The notes beneath the pieces were generated by a model. It ran no database searches. It was not told the origin of the DNA and saw only the letters and a program-made list of their open reading frames with translations. The position numbers were made by a program, and so were the translations under genes. This document shows positions 43,485 through 53,017 of a stretch of DNA of 64,000 bases, piece after piece. How positions within the stretch are numbered: the first letter of the stretch is position 1; the number at the start of each line of letters is the position of its first letter. The stretch spans positions 1 through 64,000 of the forward strand of contig JBNKRJ010000052.1 of NCBI GenBank assembly GCA_050296515.1. Reading direction: 5' to 3'. The stretch comes from NBLH01 sp050296515. Lineage in GTDB: Bacteria > Bacteroidota > Bacteroidia > Bacteroidales > NBLH01.

Positions 43485-44210
43485 TCTGTCATTCTTACAG
43501 TCAATTAAAGCAGAAATTAATCTTTCTGATATTGTTACATAAAATATGATATTGCAATGCAATATTACTATCAAATTATGGAGATCAATACTGAAGTTGA
43601 GATTCGATACGAAGGAACAAGTAGAACTGAAGAGTTTCCATTGAGCAAATTTGAGATTGTAGAAAACTCATAATTAATGAAAATAAGGCTCAGCAAATAA
43701 CAATGCATATAAAACATAAGGGCTACAGAGGTTTATGAAACATACTTTCGTTTAATTAGCTCCGCCAAATTTACGATTTGACGGTTGTATTTAAAAGTTT
43801 ACGTTTGTATCAAACGTAAATTTGGCTATGTGGTTGTTCTCAACCTTGAATTCATCGATAAAAATCATTTAAGAATTGTTTTACAAGAAAGGGTAGGCAT
43901 TAAGAAGAAAAAAATAGTTAAAGGGGAAATCAAAGATGAATATTTCGAAATAAAAAAATCGGTTAGATAATATTTCCGACTGATAATTAATGGTTTTTGG
44001 GCTTAGAAAACAAGAATAGGAACCTTGAAAAATGACAATATAACTGTTGATACAATAAAAAGTGGAATTGTCTTTTGGCGCTCATGAGGCTGAAGGTTGG
44101 CTTTTAAACAAGTGAAATTAAAAACAAAATTAAAAGTTTGACTATTTACAGCCTCGAAGTGTGTCGGTTCAAAGGCGCATGCTGTCTAGCCAGGCATTAG
44201 CGGTAACCAA
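43485..44210. other. Intergenic region, with large hairpin and small unclear ORFs
   Basis: 726 bp. It contains the inverted repeat at 43764-43826, a 61-codon open frame (43785-43970; ends KKKKIVKGEIKDEYFEIKKS) that starts inside that hairpin, and a 38-codon frame near 43558. Both frames look like possible gene fragments but cannot be supported. No terminator is seen after the fuc operon. Confidence 0.4.
43764..43826. repeat. 63-bp inverted repeat
   Basis: GCCAAATTTACG-A-TTTGA (43764-43781) and TCAAACGTAAATTTGGC (43810-43826) are complementary over 17 bp with a single bulged A; the loop is 28 nt. It may be a transposon end relic or a structured RNA. No flanking duplication seen. Confidence 0.7.
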
Positions 44211-45122
44211 ATGAAGATCAATAAAAACATATTGACTTTACTCATTTTTGCTCTGTTTTTAAGTTGTGTAGAGACCGAAAAACAAAATGAAAAGGAGTTG
44301 TCTTTGAAAACAGATAGTATTCAAGTATCTGCCAAACAAAATACATCAGAGGATACTCAAATAACTGAGACTGGAATTAAATTGACTAAGGAAGAGAGTC
44401 GAAAACAAATTAAAGAGCGGAATAGAATAGATAGTATTCGATTTGACAAGGCAATTAGAGATGCTTTCAGGATAGCAAAAATGAAATTTGATAAAGACAG
44501 TTTCACAAAGAAATATGAGTTTTATCCAGACGACAGTTCCTATGTAATCCACATCGAGATATTATTAGGTGAGATTTTTAACAGTAAGCAAAAATATTTT
44601 CTTTTACGAAGACATGGTCCATGGGTAACTTATCTTGATTTATACAAAATAAAAGATGGTGAATCAAAAAAAATGATTGAAAGAGAACAAGAGGATATGA
44701 CCTATATACGTGATACTATATTTGATGTGAACGGTGATGGAAATGATGATTTTATCGTTCATTGGTACCCTTCTTCTGGTTGTTGCAGACGAAATGTTTA
44801 TAATGTTTATCTGAACCAGCCAATTAAAGATTGTTTTTCAAATGACTATGAGTTCATCAATCCAACATTTTCATCGTCAGAAAAAATTATTCGCGGTGTT
44901 GGGTACGGTTACCCAGGAGAAGTAGAATTGTATAAATACAAATGGAATGTGTTAAAAGTTGACACAATTGAGTTTATTTATCCTGATGCAAAGACAAAAG
45001 GACAGTTTATAAAAACTAAGTATAAAAAATATTATCCAACTGAAAAAGATGGAATTGTTCTAAAAACTGTGCCTAAAGAATATCTAAAAATTGAAAGCTA
45101 TGAATGGTTTTCGGATTATTAA
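44211..45122 (+). CDS. Hypothetical lipoprotein with FG-GAP-like motif
   Basis: 303 residues with lipid Cys19 (LFLSC). A charged, helical linker (NEKELSLKTDSIQVSAKQ; KEESRKQIKERNRID) follows, then a beta-rich domain with DVNGDGNDDFIVHWYP, a calcium-binding repeat like those in FG-GAP/VCBS proteins, and a Cys pair SSGCCRR. The C-terminal third has tyrosine-rich strands. A surface-exposed protein with one calcium site is likely; function unknown. The gene is flanked on both sides by intergenic regions without clear terminators and has no operon partner. Confidence 0.75.
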   Translation: MKINKNILTLLIFALFLSCVETEKQNEKELSLKTDSIQVSAKQNTSEDTQITETGIKLTKEESRKQIKERNRIDSIRFDKAIRDAFRIAKMKFDKDSFTKKYEFYPDDSSYVIHIEILLGEIFNSKQKYFLLRRHGPWVTYLDLYKIKDGESKKMIEREQEDMTYIRDTIFDVNGDGNDDFIVHWYPSSGCCRRNVYNVYLNQPIKDCFSNDYEFINPTFSSSEKIIRGVGYGYPGEVELYKYKWNVLKVDTIEFIYPDAKTKGQFIKTKYKKYYPTEKDGIVLKTVPKEYLKIESYEWFSDY

Positions 45123-45332
45123 AAAAGTATACCGCTAAAGCTAAAACATTATGCTGACTATCAGTAAGATTGAAAGATCAAAGCATTTATAAACACTGCC
45201 AAATCCTTAAGTTGGCTTTTAAATAAAACATAATTTAAAACGATTACGCGTTAGTTTACACCTTGGTGAACTGACCGTTCTGAAAAGCAATTTGCGGTTT
45301 GTATAAACTACCGCAGAATCAATTAATTTTAT

Positions 45333-45908
45333 ATGAAAAAAGTACTATTGTTATTAGCAGGTGGTTTTGAGACATTTGAAGCAAGTGTATTTATTGATAT
45401 AATTGGCTGGAACCTTGTTTATGGAGATCGCACTACAGAATTGTATACTTGTGGCTTACAGAAAGAAATAAAAAGTACATTTAATCAAAGGTTTATAGTT
45501 GACTATTTGGTTAATGAAATAGATATTCATTCATTTGATGCATTGGCCATACCTGGTGGGTTTGAAGTGTATGGTTTTTACAAAGATGCATATGATAATA
45601 AGTTTCTGAATTTAATTAGGAGTTTTAAGGCAAACAATAAAATCATTGTATCTATTTGTGTTGGAGCTTTACCATTAGGAAAAAGCGGGATACTAAAAGA
45701 TAAAAAAGGAACAACTTTCAATAGTGCTATTCGACGAGGAGAATTACGTGAATTTGGTGTTAATGTGATAGAGCAGCCAATTGTTGTTGACGATAATATA
45801 ATTACCTCATGGAACCCATCAACAGCGGTGGATGTTGCGTTATTATTGCTTGAGGTATTAACATCCAAAGATAATGCGGATAAGGTGTGGGAATTAATGG
45901 GATTTTGA
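45333..45908 (+). CDS. DJ-1/PfpI family protein
   Basis: 191 residues. Early acidic residue Glu16 (GGFETFEAS), the nucleophile-elbow Cys109 in VSICVGALPLG and the late HIS-less pocket NPSTAVDVALLLLE are the family landmarks. In most DJ-1 proteins the Cys is followed by a G and an A/C, as here. Family functions include deglycase/chaperone, protease-like PfpI and transcription-sensor roles, none decidable here. It has no HTH domain. It follows a 210-bp intergenic region with a GCGGTTT hairpin and shows no operon partner. Confidence 0.85.
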   Translation: MKKVLLLLAGGFETFEASVFIDIIGWNLVYGDRTTELYTCGLQKEIKSTFNQRFIVDYLVNEIDIHSFDALAIPGGFEVYGFYKDAYDNKFLNLIRSFKANNKIIVSICVGALPLGKSGILKDKKGTTFNSAIRRGELREFGVNVIEQPIVVDDNIITSWNPSTAVDVALLLLEVLTSKDNADKVWELMGF

Positions 45909-46203
45909 TAGTAAAAGCATGCAGGAGAATGCAATATAAGGATACCTTTAAAAAACGATTCAACTTAGCTTTCAAATACTTATAAAAGTAACTCAAAACT
46001 GTGTTATGCTCTCTAACTATTTAACTTCTAAACCGATTAATTTTTTTTAATCCACAATTTATATGTAATTTTATCTTTACACATTTTCAGGATAATGTGT
46101 AAAAATGTAAATAACCCCCTATTCGTCCAGGTGATTAGTTCGCCAATGGTAGTGGGTTAGCTAAGTATAATATGAAAACCCTTTTGGCTATAAATAATAT
46201 ATT
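45909..46203. other. Intergenic region upstream of MCP gene
   Basis: 295 bp. GTGATTAGTTCGCCAATGG at 46131 is a degenerate relative of the hairpin at 18694. Otherwise AT-rich with no gene or clear promoter. Confidence 0.35.
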
Positions 46204-47931
46204 ATGAGACTATCAATTGGTAAAAGGTTACAACTTGGATTTGGTATTTTACTGGGAATTGTTTTAATCTTTGGACTGATAATCATTGTCAAGACAAGAA
46301 AAAATAATACAATCTCAGAAAAGATAATTAATACCTACACGCCTTCGAGAACTTTATTGAATAAATACTACAACATTATCGACAACTCCAAAATGTTGAT
46401 TAAAAGTTGGGTGTTTATCGATAAGCACATGACAGACGATAAAAAACGATTGCTGGAGTTGCAGGATTCTGTATTTCCTTCTTTAGTTGTTGAATTAGCG
46501 CAGGTTAAAACAGAATGGTTAGATGAGGATATAAAGTTATTAGATGAAATAACCAAAATTGTAAAAGATAGTCTGTTTGTCGAACATAAAAAAATTACAA
46601 CAGATTTAAGCTCGTTCGAATCTTATGATGATTTAAGCCTGCTGTTTCCTGCCCAGGACATGGTTATTGAAGGGGGAGTTGTTATTGGAATGACTCAGCG
46701 AATACTCGATAAATTATCTACTTTACAGGGTCGGATCAATAACCAGTCTGCCCTGGCTAATGAGCAGTTGAAATCATCAAATAAATCCTTTCAAACCTTT
46801 ACGGTAGTTTTGTTTATTATACTGATAATATCCTCGTTGATTACTGCATTTTTTACTTCCCGCAGTATTCTTATTCCTGTTAACAGGTTAAATAGTATCC
46901 TTAACCGGATGAGTAGAGGGGAAGTGCCTCAAACAGAGTTGGTTGATACAGGTGATGAGATTGGTCAAATGTCAATGTCGCTAAATAATGTAGTGAATGC
47001 ACTAAGGAACATTGTGGCCGAGATTAAAGACAGTGCAATGTTCCTTTCCAAGTACAGTAAAACACTTACAAAACAGTCTAAAATAATATCAAATGGAGCC
47101 GGTGAACAAGCCAGCTATGTGCAGGAAATCAACCAATCAATAGAAAAAATAGTTTCCAGTCTTGGTATGAATGCTGAAAACTCTAGATTAGCCGAAGATC
47201 TTGTGCTTAATTTTGCTAGCAGTATACAAAACAACAGTGCCAACGTAACCAAAACATTTGACGCCTTAAATAAAATATCAGAGAAGGTAAACGATGTAAA
47301 TGATATTGCTTTTCAAACTAATATACTTTCGCTAAACGCTGCTATTGAAGCTGCAAGAGCTGGCGAGCAGGGAAAAGGATTTGGAATTGTAGCGCAGGAG
47401 GTAGGTAAATTAGCCGAACGCAGTAAATCGCACGCAAATGAAATTGAAACACTATCGGGTTTAAGTATTAAAATAGCAAGGACAACAGACGAAGTTTCAA
47501 ACGGATTGATTCCACAAATTAATAAAACACAAAAACTTATTGGCAGCATTACAGGGGCAATTAACGATTTAAGCTCTGATGTAAACGTGATTCATAAAAC
47601 TGCTGTGAACTTGAATGGAATTGCCTTGCAGAATTCTAATTTCTCAGGCGATATGTCAAAGAACTCAAAAGAACTGGAATCGAAAGTGGAGAAGCTGATG
47701 CAAAGCGTTTCGTTCTTTAAAATAAGTGATGACGAGTTACCTGATACAAAAATGGGCGAAACAGATAAACCTGATAAAGAAGAGTTGGTTAAAGAAGACG
47801 TTGTTGCTGAAACTAAAGTAGTTGAAACAACTACAAAAGACAAACCTGTTGTGCCACAAGCAAAACCTGTTGATAAGGGATTTGATCTTGATTTGGATAT
47901 TGAAGAAGATGATAATTTTGAAACTTTCTAG
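46204..47931 (+). CDS. Methyl-accepting chemotaxis-like protein
   Basis: 575 residues. Two membrane segments (about 12-30 and 196-218) frame a periplasmic helical domain of the four-helix type; a HAMP domain follows (MSRGEVPQTELVDTGDEIGQ), then a long coiled coil with the MCP hairpin tip NILSLNAAIEAARAGE and GFGIVAQEVGKLAERS. The C-terminal ~60 residues are acidic and low-complexity (KGFDLDLDIEEDDNFETF). No chemotaxis genes (cheA, cheW) are nearby; the next gene is a YfiR-type periplasmic protein, so it may act in a c-di-GMP or surface-sensing path rather than flagellar chemotaxis. That pairing is inference. Confidence 0.85.
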   Translation: MRLSIGKRLQLGFGILLGIVLIFGLIIIVKTRKNNTISEKIINTYTPSRTLLNKYYNIIDNSKMLIKSWVFIDKHMTDDKKRLLELQDSVFPSLVVELAQVKTEWLDEDIKLLDEITKIVKDSLFVEHKKITTDLSSFESYDDLSLLFPAQDMVIEGGVVIGMTQRILDKLSTLQGRINNQSALANEQLKSSNKSFQTFTVVLFIILIISSLITAFFTSRSILIPVNRLNSILNRMSRGEVPQTELVDTGDEIGQMSMSLNNVVNALRNIVAEIKDSAMFLSKYSKTLTKQSKIISNGAGEQASYVQEINQSIEKIVSSLGMNAENSRLAEDLVLNFASSIQNNSANVTKTFDALNKISEKVNDVNDIAFQTNILSLNAAIEAARAGEQGKGFGIVAQEVGKLAERSKSHANEIETLSGLSIKIARTTDEVSNGLIPQINKTQKLIGSITGAINDLSSDVNVIHKTAVNLNGIALQNSNFSGDMSKNSKELESKVEKLMQSVSFFKISDDELPDTKMGETDKPDKEELVKEDVVAETKVVETTTKDKPVVPQAKPVDKGFDLDLDIEEDDNFETF

Positions 47932-47967
47932 AAAACCTACTGGTGTTCTACAAGTTAGATTGATATT

Positions 47968-48468
47968 GTGAAAAGATTATACTTTGTAATTTTATTCTTA
48001 ATTCTGCCACTTTTGGTTCTCTCTCAAAACGAGAAACTGAAGGTGGTATTTATTTATAATTTTACAAAGTATATTTCCTGGCCGGCAGGACAAGATCAAG
48101 GCGATTTTGTTATTGGTGTGCTTGGAAGCTCTGCTATGAGTAGTGAGTTGGCAGGATATGTGGCAAGCAGGAAAGTAGGTACCAGAAGTATCAAAGTGGT
48201 AGATTTTGCTTCGGCAGGAGGCTTGCAAAGCTGTCACCTGGTTTATGTGCCTGGAAGTCAAAATGGAAGCTTAGGGAGTGTAATCTCAAAGTATAAGCAA
48301 CAAGCAGTGGTGGTAGTTGCTGATAGTCCTGGAGCAATTGATGCAGGTGCGGCTATCAATTTTATAGTAGATGGAGGCAAGCAAAAGTTTGAAGTTAGAA
48401 AAACCAACCTTGAAAAGAATGGGTTAAAGGTGAACTCGGAGTTATTGAAAATGGGTGTTGAAAAATAA
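47968..48468 (+). CDS. YfiR/DUF4154 periplasmic protein
   Basis: 166 residues; start GTG at 47968, since the signal peptide begins right there (MKRLYFVILFLILPLLVLSQ). The mature part opens LKVVFIYNFTKYISWPAG, the classical YfiR/DUF4154 start, and continues FVIGVLGSS and a C-terminal INFIVDGGKQKFEVRKTNLE. In Pseudomonas YfiR represses the diguanylate cyclase YfiN in the periplasm; here no such cyclase is adjacent, but the MCP-like membrane protein 37 bp upstream could be the partner. Both genes seem to be co-transcribed. Confidence 0.85.
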   Translation: MKRLYFVILFLILPLLVLSQNEKLKVVFIYNFTKYISWPAGQDQGDFVIGVLGSSAMSSELAGYVASRKVGTRSIKVVDFASAGGLQSCHLVYVPGSQNGSLGSVISKYKQQAVVVVADSPGAIDAGAAINFIVDGGKQKFEVRKTNLEKNGLKVNSELLKMGVEK

Positions 48469-48817
48469 TTTGTGATTCTTAACCACCAACTTTCATAATC
48501 ATACAAATTCTCAAAGGAAATTTGATTAGTTGATCATTTACCACTAAATTTATAATATCTGTTTTTTAACACTTTATGCCAGGGGACCAAAGACTGAAAC
48601 CAGAAGAAAGAATACCTTTTGGTTTTAAATCTTCATTGCTTCGGACTTCTGTCTTCGTGCTTCGAGCCATGGTCTGACACCAGGTTGTATTGCAGAATTA
48701 ATGCAAGTCTTATGGTAAACTACCGCTGAATCAGTGAAGAAATTAATAGAAACTTACTCAATTGCAGCTTGATTAATTATAAAAATGTAACTTTGAGTTT
48801 TAAAACCTAAATACCTT
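48469..48817. other. Intergenic region
   Basis: 349 bp. GGTAAACTACCGCTGAATCA near 48714 repeats TATAAACTACCGCAGAATCA near 45303, an isolated ~20-bp match of unknown meaning. A -7-like box is at its end. Confidence 0.4.
48788..48795 (+). promoter_or_regulatory. Putative -7 box
   Basis: TAACTTTG matches TAnnTTTG and lies 22 bp before the ATG at 48818, so a very short 5' leader is expected. Confidence 0.4.
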
Positions 48818-49201
48818 ATGAAAAACTTAGCTGTTCTTATTATTTTAACTCTTTCGTTCAATATTTATGGGCAAACCAGTGAAATATCAAAAGCAAAATT
48901 AACAGGTTGTTGGACTGATTCACGAGAAGAAAATGTAGCAAGGTCAGGTGAATCAATTTACCGTCATTGTGATTTCAAAGAATTTCCTCCTTCAAGATTT
49001 CGTTTCAATATGGAACTAAAGAAGGATGGTAAATGCCTTTGGCTTGATTTGGCTTATAATGATGGTCATAAAATGAAAGAAGGAACCTGGGTATTTGATG
49101 AAAAAACAAATACTATTCAACTTACTGATTCGGAGGGAATTGTAGCCAAAGAATTTGTTATTAAGAAAGCCGAGTCAGATATACTAATTATTGAAAACTA
49201 A
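48818..49201 (+). CDS. Small secreted hypothetical protein
   Basis: 127 residues with a signal peptide (MKNLAVLIILTLSFNIYGQ, no lipobox Cys). The mature part starts with KLTGCWTDSREENV and continues through beta-type strands (FRFNMELKKDGKCLWLDLAY; GTWVFDEKTNTIQL), a pattern like small lipocalin/YceI-type or copper-resistance-type secreted domains, but no clear family. Three cysteines (GCWTD, RHCDF, GKCLW). It is preceded by a recognisable -7 box and stands alone. Function unknown. Confidence 0.75.
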   Translation: MKNLAVLIILTLSFNIYGQTSEISKAKLTGCWTDSREENVARSGESIYRHCDFKEFPPSRFRFNMELKKDGKCLWLDLAYNDGHKMKEGTWVFDEKTNTIQLTDSEGIVAKEFVIKKAESDILIIEN

Positions 49202-49464
49202 TCAGTCCTGGCTTTTTTCTCTTTCTCGAAAACTGATCCAGATCGATTAAAGGATAATAATAATCCACTAGAGCATCTTTGAAATAGGTGGAATTGCATT
49301 TGTATGATCTTGTTGTCAGGATAGAATTATACATCGCACTTGTACTAATCTCAAATTCTATTTCTTATTGGTTTATTTTTCATGACTTTGGTTTATAGTT
49401 ATTTACGGAACATTTATTGTACATAATCATTTTTAAAATAAATGATTTTTCAGTAAATTTAAGT

Positions 49465-51204
49465 ATGAAACTAATTTGCCTGATATTATTCCTTCCTATT
49501 TCAGTTCAAATCCTCTCTCAAGATAACACACTTACAATTGAATCAAGGCAAATTTATTTATCAGAGACTGAAAAAGAATGGATAAAGGAACATCCGGTAA
49601 TAACAGTTGGTATGGATCCATATTGGGCACCTTTTGAGTTTAGGGATGAGAAAGGTGTTTATCATGGCATGTCAACTGATTATTTAGACTATATAGAAGA
49701 AAAAGTGGGCTTAAAATTCGAGATTGTTGATGCGGAATCATGGGATGAACTTTATAAAATGGCAACTCGGAAAGAAATTGATATGTTAACGGGCGTAGTA
49801 AAAACATCGGAGAGGATGAACGACCTTATTTTTACTGAGCCTTACCATACTTATCCTGTAACTTATTTTGCCATTGATGGTACACCAATTGTTCGCGATC
49901 TTTCGGAATTACCCGGGAAAAAAATTGGTTTTGTAAGGGGGTATTTTGTCGAAAACCATTTAATCAAAAAATATCCTGAAATTGAAGTTGTACCTGTAAA
50001 AACCATTGAAGACGGATTAAAGAAATTACTAAATAAGGAGTTCTATCTTTTCGTTGAAAGTATGCCAACAGGTAGTTATTACATTTATAAAAAAGGATAC
50101 AAATCGATTAGAATTGTTGGGGAGGCACCATTTAAATACAAAATAAGTATGGGGGTTAGAAATGATTGGCCAATACTAAGGGATATCCTGGAGGAGGTTC
50201 TTGCGTCTATGACAGAGACAGCCCAGAGTAGTATTTATCACAATTGGATTTCGCCTAAAACCAAAGAATTTGATTATTCAGTTATCTGGAAAATATTTAT
50301 TCCTTTGTTAGTTATCCTGTTATTTACTGTTTATTGGAACAGAAGACTGGCAGTTGAAGTAAAAAAGCGGAAAATGGCGCAGAAAGAATTGGATGAAGCA
50401 TTTAAAAAATTGAAGAATACCCAACTTCATTTAGTACAAACTGAGAAAATGGCCTCTGTAGGGCTTCTAACTGCAGGGATTGCTCATGAAATTAAAAACC
50501 CGTTGAATTTTATCCCATATGGCCTTGAAAAATTAGGGGAAGCCCATGAGCTTTATTCACAATTAATTAAAAAGTACGAGCAATATAGTCTGGAAAAAGC
50601 AATGCCTGACATTAAAGAAATAGAGAAGCTTAAAAAAGAAAAGGAGTATGACTATTATGTACAGGAGATGGGAGTTATATTTGAGCATTTGAAAGATTGT
50701 GTTGAAAGAATAAGCGAAATTGTAAAGAGTGTGGATTCATTTTCTCATGTTGCTGGTGATGAAATGTCTTTTGCTGATATTAACGAAGGAATAGAGTCAA
50801 CATTAGTGCTGTTAAAAAACCAATACAAATACAATATCGAAATTGTGAAAGAGCTGGGAGATTTACCTGATATTAAGTGTTTCCCTGGCAAGTTAAACCA
50901 GGTGTTTGTAAATTTAATTACCAACGCCATTCAGGCAATTGAAGATAGAGGTACCATCTGGATAAAAACTTATAAGGATAATAATTTTTTGAAGATATCA
51001 ATTAAGGATAGTGGATTAGGTATTCCTGAAGATAAGCTAAGTGAAATTTTCGACTCTTTTTATACCACAAAACCTGCCGGCGAAGGAACTGGATTAGGAC
51101 TAGCCATTAGTAAAAACATTATTGATGAACATAATGGAAGCATTGACGTTTATTCAGAGCTGAATGTTGGTACTGAATTTATAATTACTTTACCAATCAG
51201 TTAA
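49465..51204 (+). CDS. Solute-binding-domain sensor histidine kinase
   Basis: 579 residues from ATG 49465; the longer frame to 49417 would add 16 residues before an otherwise standard signal peptide (ILFLPISVQILSQ). A periplasmic family 3 solute-binding domain (about 35-270, VITVGMDPYWAPFEF at its start), one membrane segment (about 272-290), then a kinase core with His in AGIAHEIKNPLNFI, N-box NLITNAIQAI, G1 IKDSGLGIPE and G2 GTGLGLAISK. The sensor domain resembles amino-acid-binding proteins, so an amino acid or related small molecule is the likely stimulus. No response regulator is adjacent; a 74-residue gene follows 20 bp downstream. Confidence 0.88.
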   Translation: MKLICLILFLPISVQILSQDNTLTIESRQIYLSETEKEWIKEHPVITVGMDPYWAPFEFRDEKGVYHGMSTDYLDYIEEKVGLKFEIVDAESWDELYKMATRKEIDMLTGVVKTSERMNDLIFTEPYHTYPVTYFAIDGTPIVRDLSELPGKKIGFVRGYFVENHLIKKYPEIEVVPVKTIEDGLKKLLNKEFYLFVESMPTGSYYIYKKGYKSIRIVGEAPFKYKISMGVRNDWPILRDILEEVLASMTETAQSSIYHNWISPKTKEFDYSVIWKIFIPLLVILLFTVYWNRRLAVEVKKRKMAQKELDEAFKKLKNTQLHLVQTEKMASVGLLTAGIAHEIKNPLNFIPYGLEKLGEAHELYSQLIKKYEQYSLEKAMPDIKEIEKLKKEKEYDYYVQEMGVIFEHLKDCVERISEIVKSVDSFSHVAGDEMSFADINEGIESTLVLLKNQYKYNIEIVKELGDLPDIKCFPGKLNQVFVNLITNAIQAIEDRGTIWIKTYKDNNFLKISIKDSGLGIPEDKLSEIFDSFYTTKPAGEGTGLGLAISKNIIDEHNGSIDVYSELNVGTEFIITLPIS

Positions 51205-51224
51205 CAAATAAAAATATAATTATT

Positions 51225-51449
51225 ATGAAAATAAAATGTCCAATGTTTTTTCAGGATGAAGTTTTAGATGCAAAACTTGTTAAAATGCCATCAATGTTAA
51301 GTAGGGGAGAAACCAGAACTGTTTTGGAAATTATTGGAAAGTTTCTTCAAATTGACCCGCCTGCAGAAAAATGTATAATTATTTCTGCAACAAAGGAAGA
51401 AATAAATTCTTTAGAGGAAGCAGGATATAAACTCGACATTCAAAAATAG
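51225..51449 (+). CDS. Small hypothetical protein downstream of kinase
   Basis: 74 residues: MKIKCPMFFQDEVLDAKLVK, then a helical RTVLEIIGKFLQID and TKEEINSLEEAGYKLDIQ. The Cys/Met-rich start (CPMFF) could bind metal. It begins 20 bp after the kinase stop and is probably co-transcribed. I do not recognise the family; an adaptor or small regulator of the kinase is a possibility only. Confidence 0.6.
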   Translation: MKIKCPMFFQDEVLDAKLVKMPSMLSRGETRTVLEIIGKFLQIDPPAEKCIIISATKEEINSLEEAGYKLDIQK

Positions 51450-51762
51450 ATTTATTGTTTCTTATTTTCTTAGGAAATAAATGAGGATGGAGATACCAAT
51501 TTCTAAAATAACTTATATCGGAACGACGATGGTGATAAAAACTATTGAAAACTGTAATTGTAAATTTGAAAAACATCAATTCTTTTAAATCATCAACCCT
51601 TTTTCTTGGAAAAAATTTATAACTTTCCTGTTTACTTTAGATATGAAAAACTATTGATTTAATAATCAGGCTTTTACTTAGGAATAAACAAATATTATAT
51701 TGAAATAAATCAGCATACTTTCTTTATTCATTAAAAAGTATTAACTAAACAAACTCACTAAA
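51450..51762. other. Intergenic region
   Basis: 313 bp, AT-rich, without repeat, hairpin or credible gene; contains a 35-codon open frame from 51481 that I do not support. Confidence 0.4.
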
Positions 51763-52947
51763 ATGGATAGACTTTTAACGTTTAAGAGGACACAGATTCC
51801 TTCAAAAAGCAAGCTACAAAGACATGTATGGCAGGATGCTACCAAAAGTTTTGAAGAAGGTAAATATCACGAGTCCTTAATGAGATTATTTGATTACGTT
51901 GACAAAGACCTTATTGCAAAAAGCGGAAATCAGGACAAGACTGAATTCAATATTCCTCATGGTTCGGTAGTGGTTAATGTGAAAATTGAAAATGAACATT
52001 TAAATGTGACGGTTCCTTTTCTTAAAATGCCGGATAAGAATTCCATTCCCCTTTTAAGAAGGATTGCTGAAATTAATTTTTCACCGCTCAATCTGGCTAC
52101 TATTATTTTAGAAGGTGATGAGCTTCAGTTTAGATATTCAACAGAACTTAAGTTGTGCGAACCCTGGAAAATGTATTATGTATTCAGGGAAATATGTATT
52201 AATGCCGATAACTACGACGATGAGTTTATCGAAAAGTTTGGAGCAATAAGACTTAGTGAACCAAATGTTGAGTATTTTTCTGATGATAAACAGAATGAAA
52301 TTTGGAATGCCTACCAGGGAATGTTATCCGAAGCAGCCCAGTATGGTGAGTTCTTTGATAATAAGCGAATTCCTGGCTTTGTTTGGGATGTACTCCTTCA
52401 GTTGTTTTTTAATATCGATTACTTAATTGCACCACAGGGAGCCTTACGCACAAAGCTTGAAAATGTGGTGAGTTATATGCAAAATAATAATTACAGCCTT
52501 CAGGAGAAAATCGAAAAAGGAAAAAGTCTGTATAAGGAATTACAGAACATATCCAAAGAAGAGTTCTCTTCAAACCTTTATATTTCAGATCTGTTTATTC
52601 CGGTTAAAAACACAGCATCGCATGAAAATGTGAAAGAAACGTTTACCAACCAGTACGAAACAGCTAAAAAAGAAATGGCTCATAATGATTACATGGGCGC
52701 AGCATTATCAATCAGGTATGTATTTTTATATGAGTTTTATTATTCATATGCACCAGATGATGTTGTTGAAACCATTACAACGGCTCTTGAAAAATCTTCT
52801 GGGCAGCCATGGTACGATGCAGCTAATATACTCTGGTCAGCAATGGAGCAGATAATGAGTGGACAAAGCACGCAATCAGGTGGGGCAAGTTCATCATGGG
52901 GATCTACAAGCTCATCAGCATCCAGTTCTTCAACCTGGGGAAATTAA
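51763..52947 (+). CDS. YbjN/T3SS-chaperone-like protein
   Basis: 394 residues, no signal peptide. The first ~150 residues have a strand pattern (FNIPHGSVVVNVKIENEHLN, LLRRIAEINFSPLNLATIIL, ELQFRYSTELKLCEPWKMYY) like the YbjN or type III secretion chaperone fold: an alpha-beta-beta-beta sandwich with LARI-type helices. A long helical middle follows (EKGKSLYKELQNIS; AHNDYMGAALSIRYVFLYEF), and the tail from about 365 is Ser/Gly-rich (GGASSSWGSTSSSASSSS). The downstream gene encodes a trypsin-like protease with a similar C-terminal domain, 70 bp away. Together they look like a two-gene cytoplasmic system of unknown role. Confidence 0.75.
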   Translation: MDRLLTFKRTQIPSKSKLQRHVWQDATKSFEEGKYHESLMRLFDYVDKDLIAKSGNQDKTEFNIPHGSVVVNVKIENEHLNVTVPFLKMPDKNSIPLLRRIAEINFSPLNLATIILEGDELQFRYSTELKLCEPWKMYYVFREICINADNYDDEFIEKFGAIRLSEPNVEYFSDDKQNEIWNAYQGMLSEAAQYGEFFDNKRIPGFVWDVLLQLFFNIDYLIAPQGALRTKLENVVSYMQNNNYSLQEKIEKGKSLYKELQNISKEEFSSNLYISDLFIPVKNTASHENVKETFTNQYETAKKEMAHNDYMGAALSIRYVFLYEFYYSYAPDDVVETITTALEKSSGQPWYDAANILWSAMEQIMSGQSTQSGGASSSWGSTSSSASSSSTWGN

Positions 52948-53017
52948 GATTGATCCCATTGCAATTTTGTGTAATTGTTTATAAACCAAATTTATTTCTT
53001 AAATAAAAATACAAGCC

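Noticed and set aside
43785..43970. 61-codon ORF as a gene
   Set aside because: Starts inside a strong hairpin and lacks a recognisable domain; kept only as a possible fragment in the intergenic entry.
44060..45330. Integron-like cassette around the 44211 lipoprotein gene
   Set aside because: Flanking GTTGGCTTTTAAA and GCGGTA matches are short and do not form attC-type sites.
47968..48468. Alternative ATG start for the YfiR gene
   Set aside because: The signal peptide begins exactly at the GTG codon; the next in-frame Met would remove it.
49165..49220. Terminator after the 48818 gene
   Set aside because: AAAGCC and GGCTTT can pair but the loop is about 40 nt and the stem only 6 bp.
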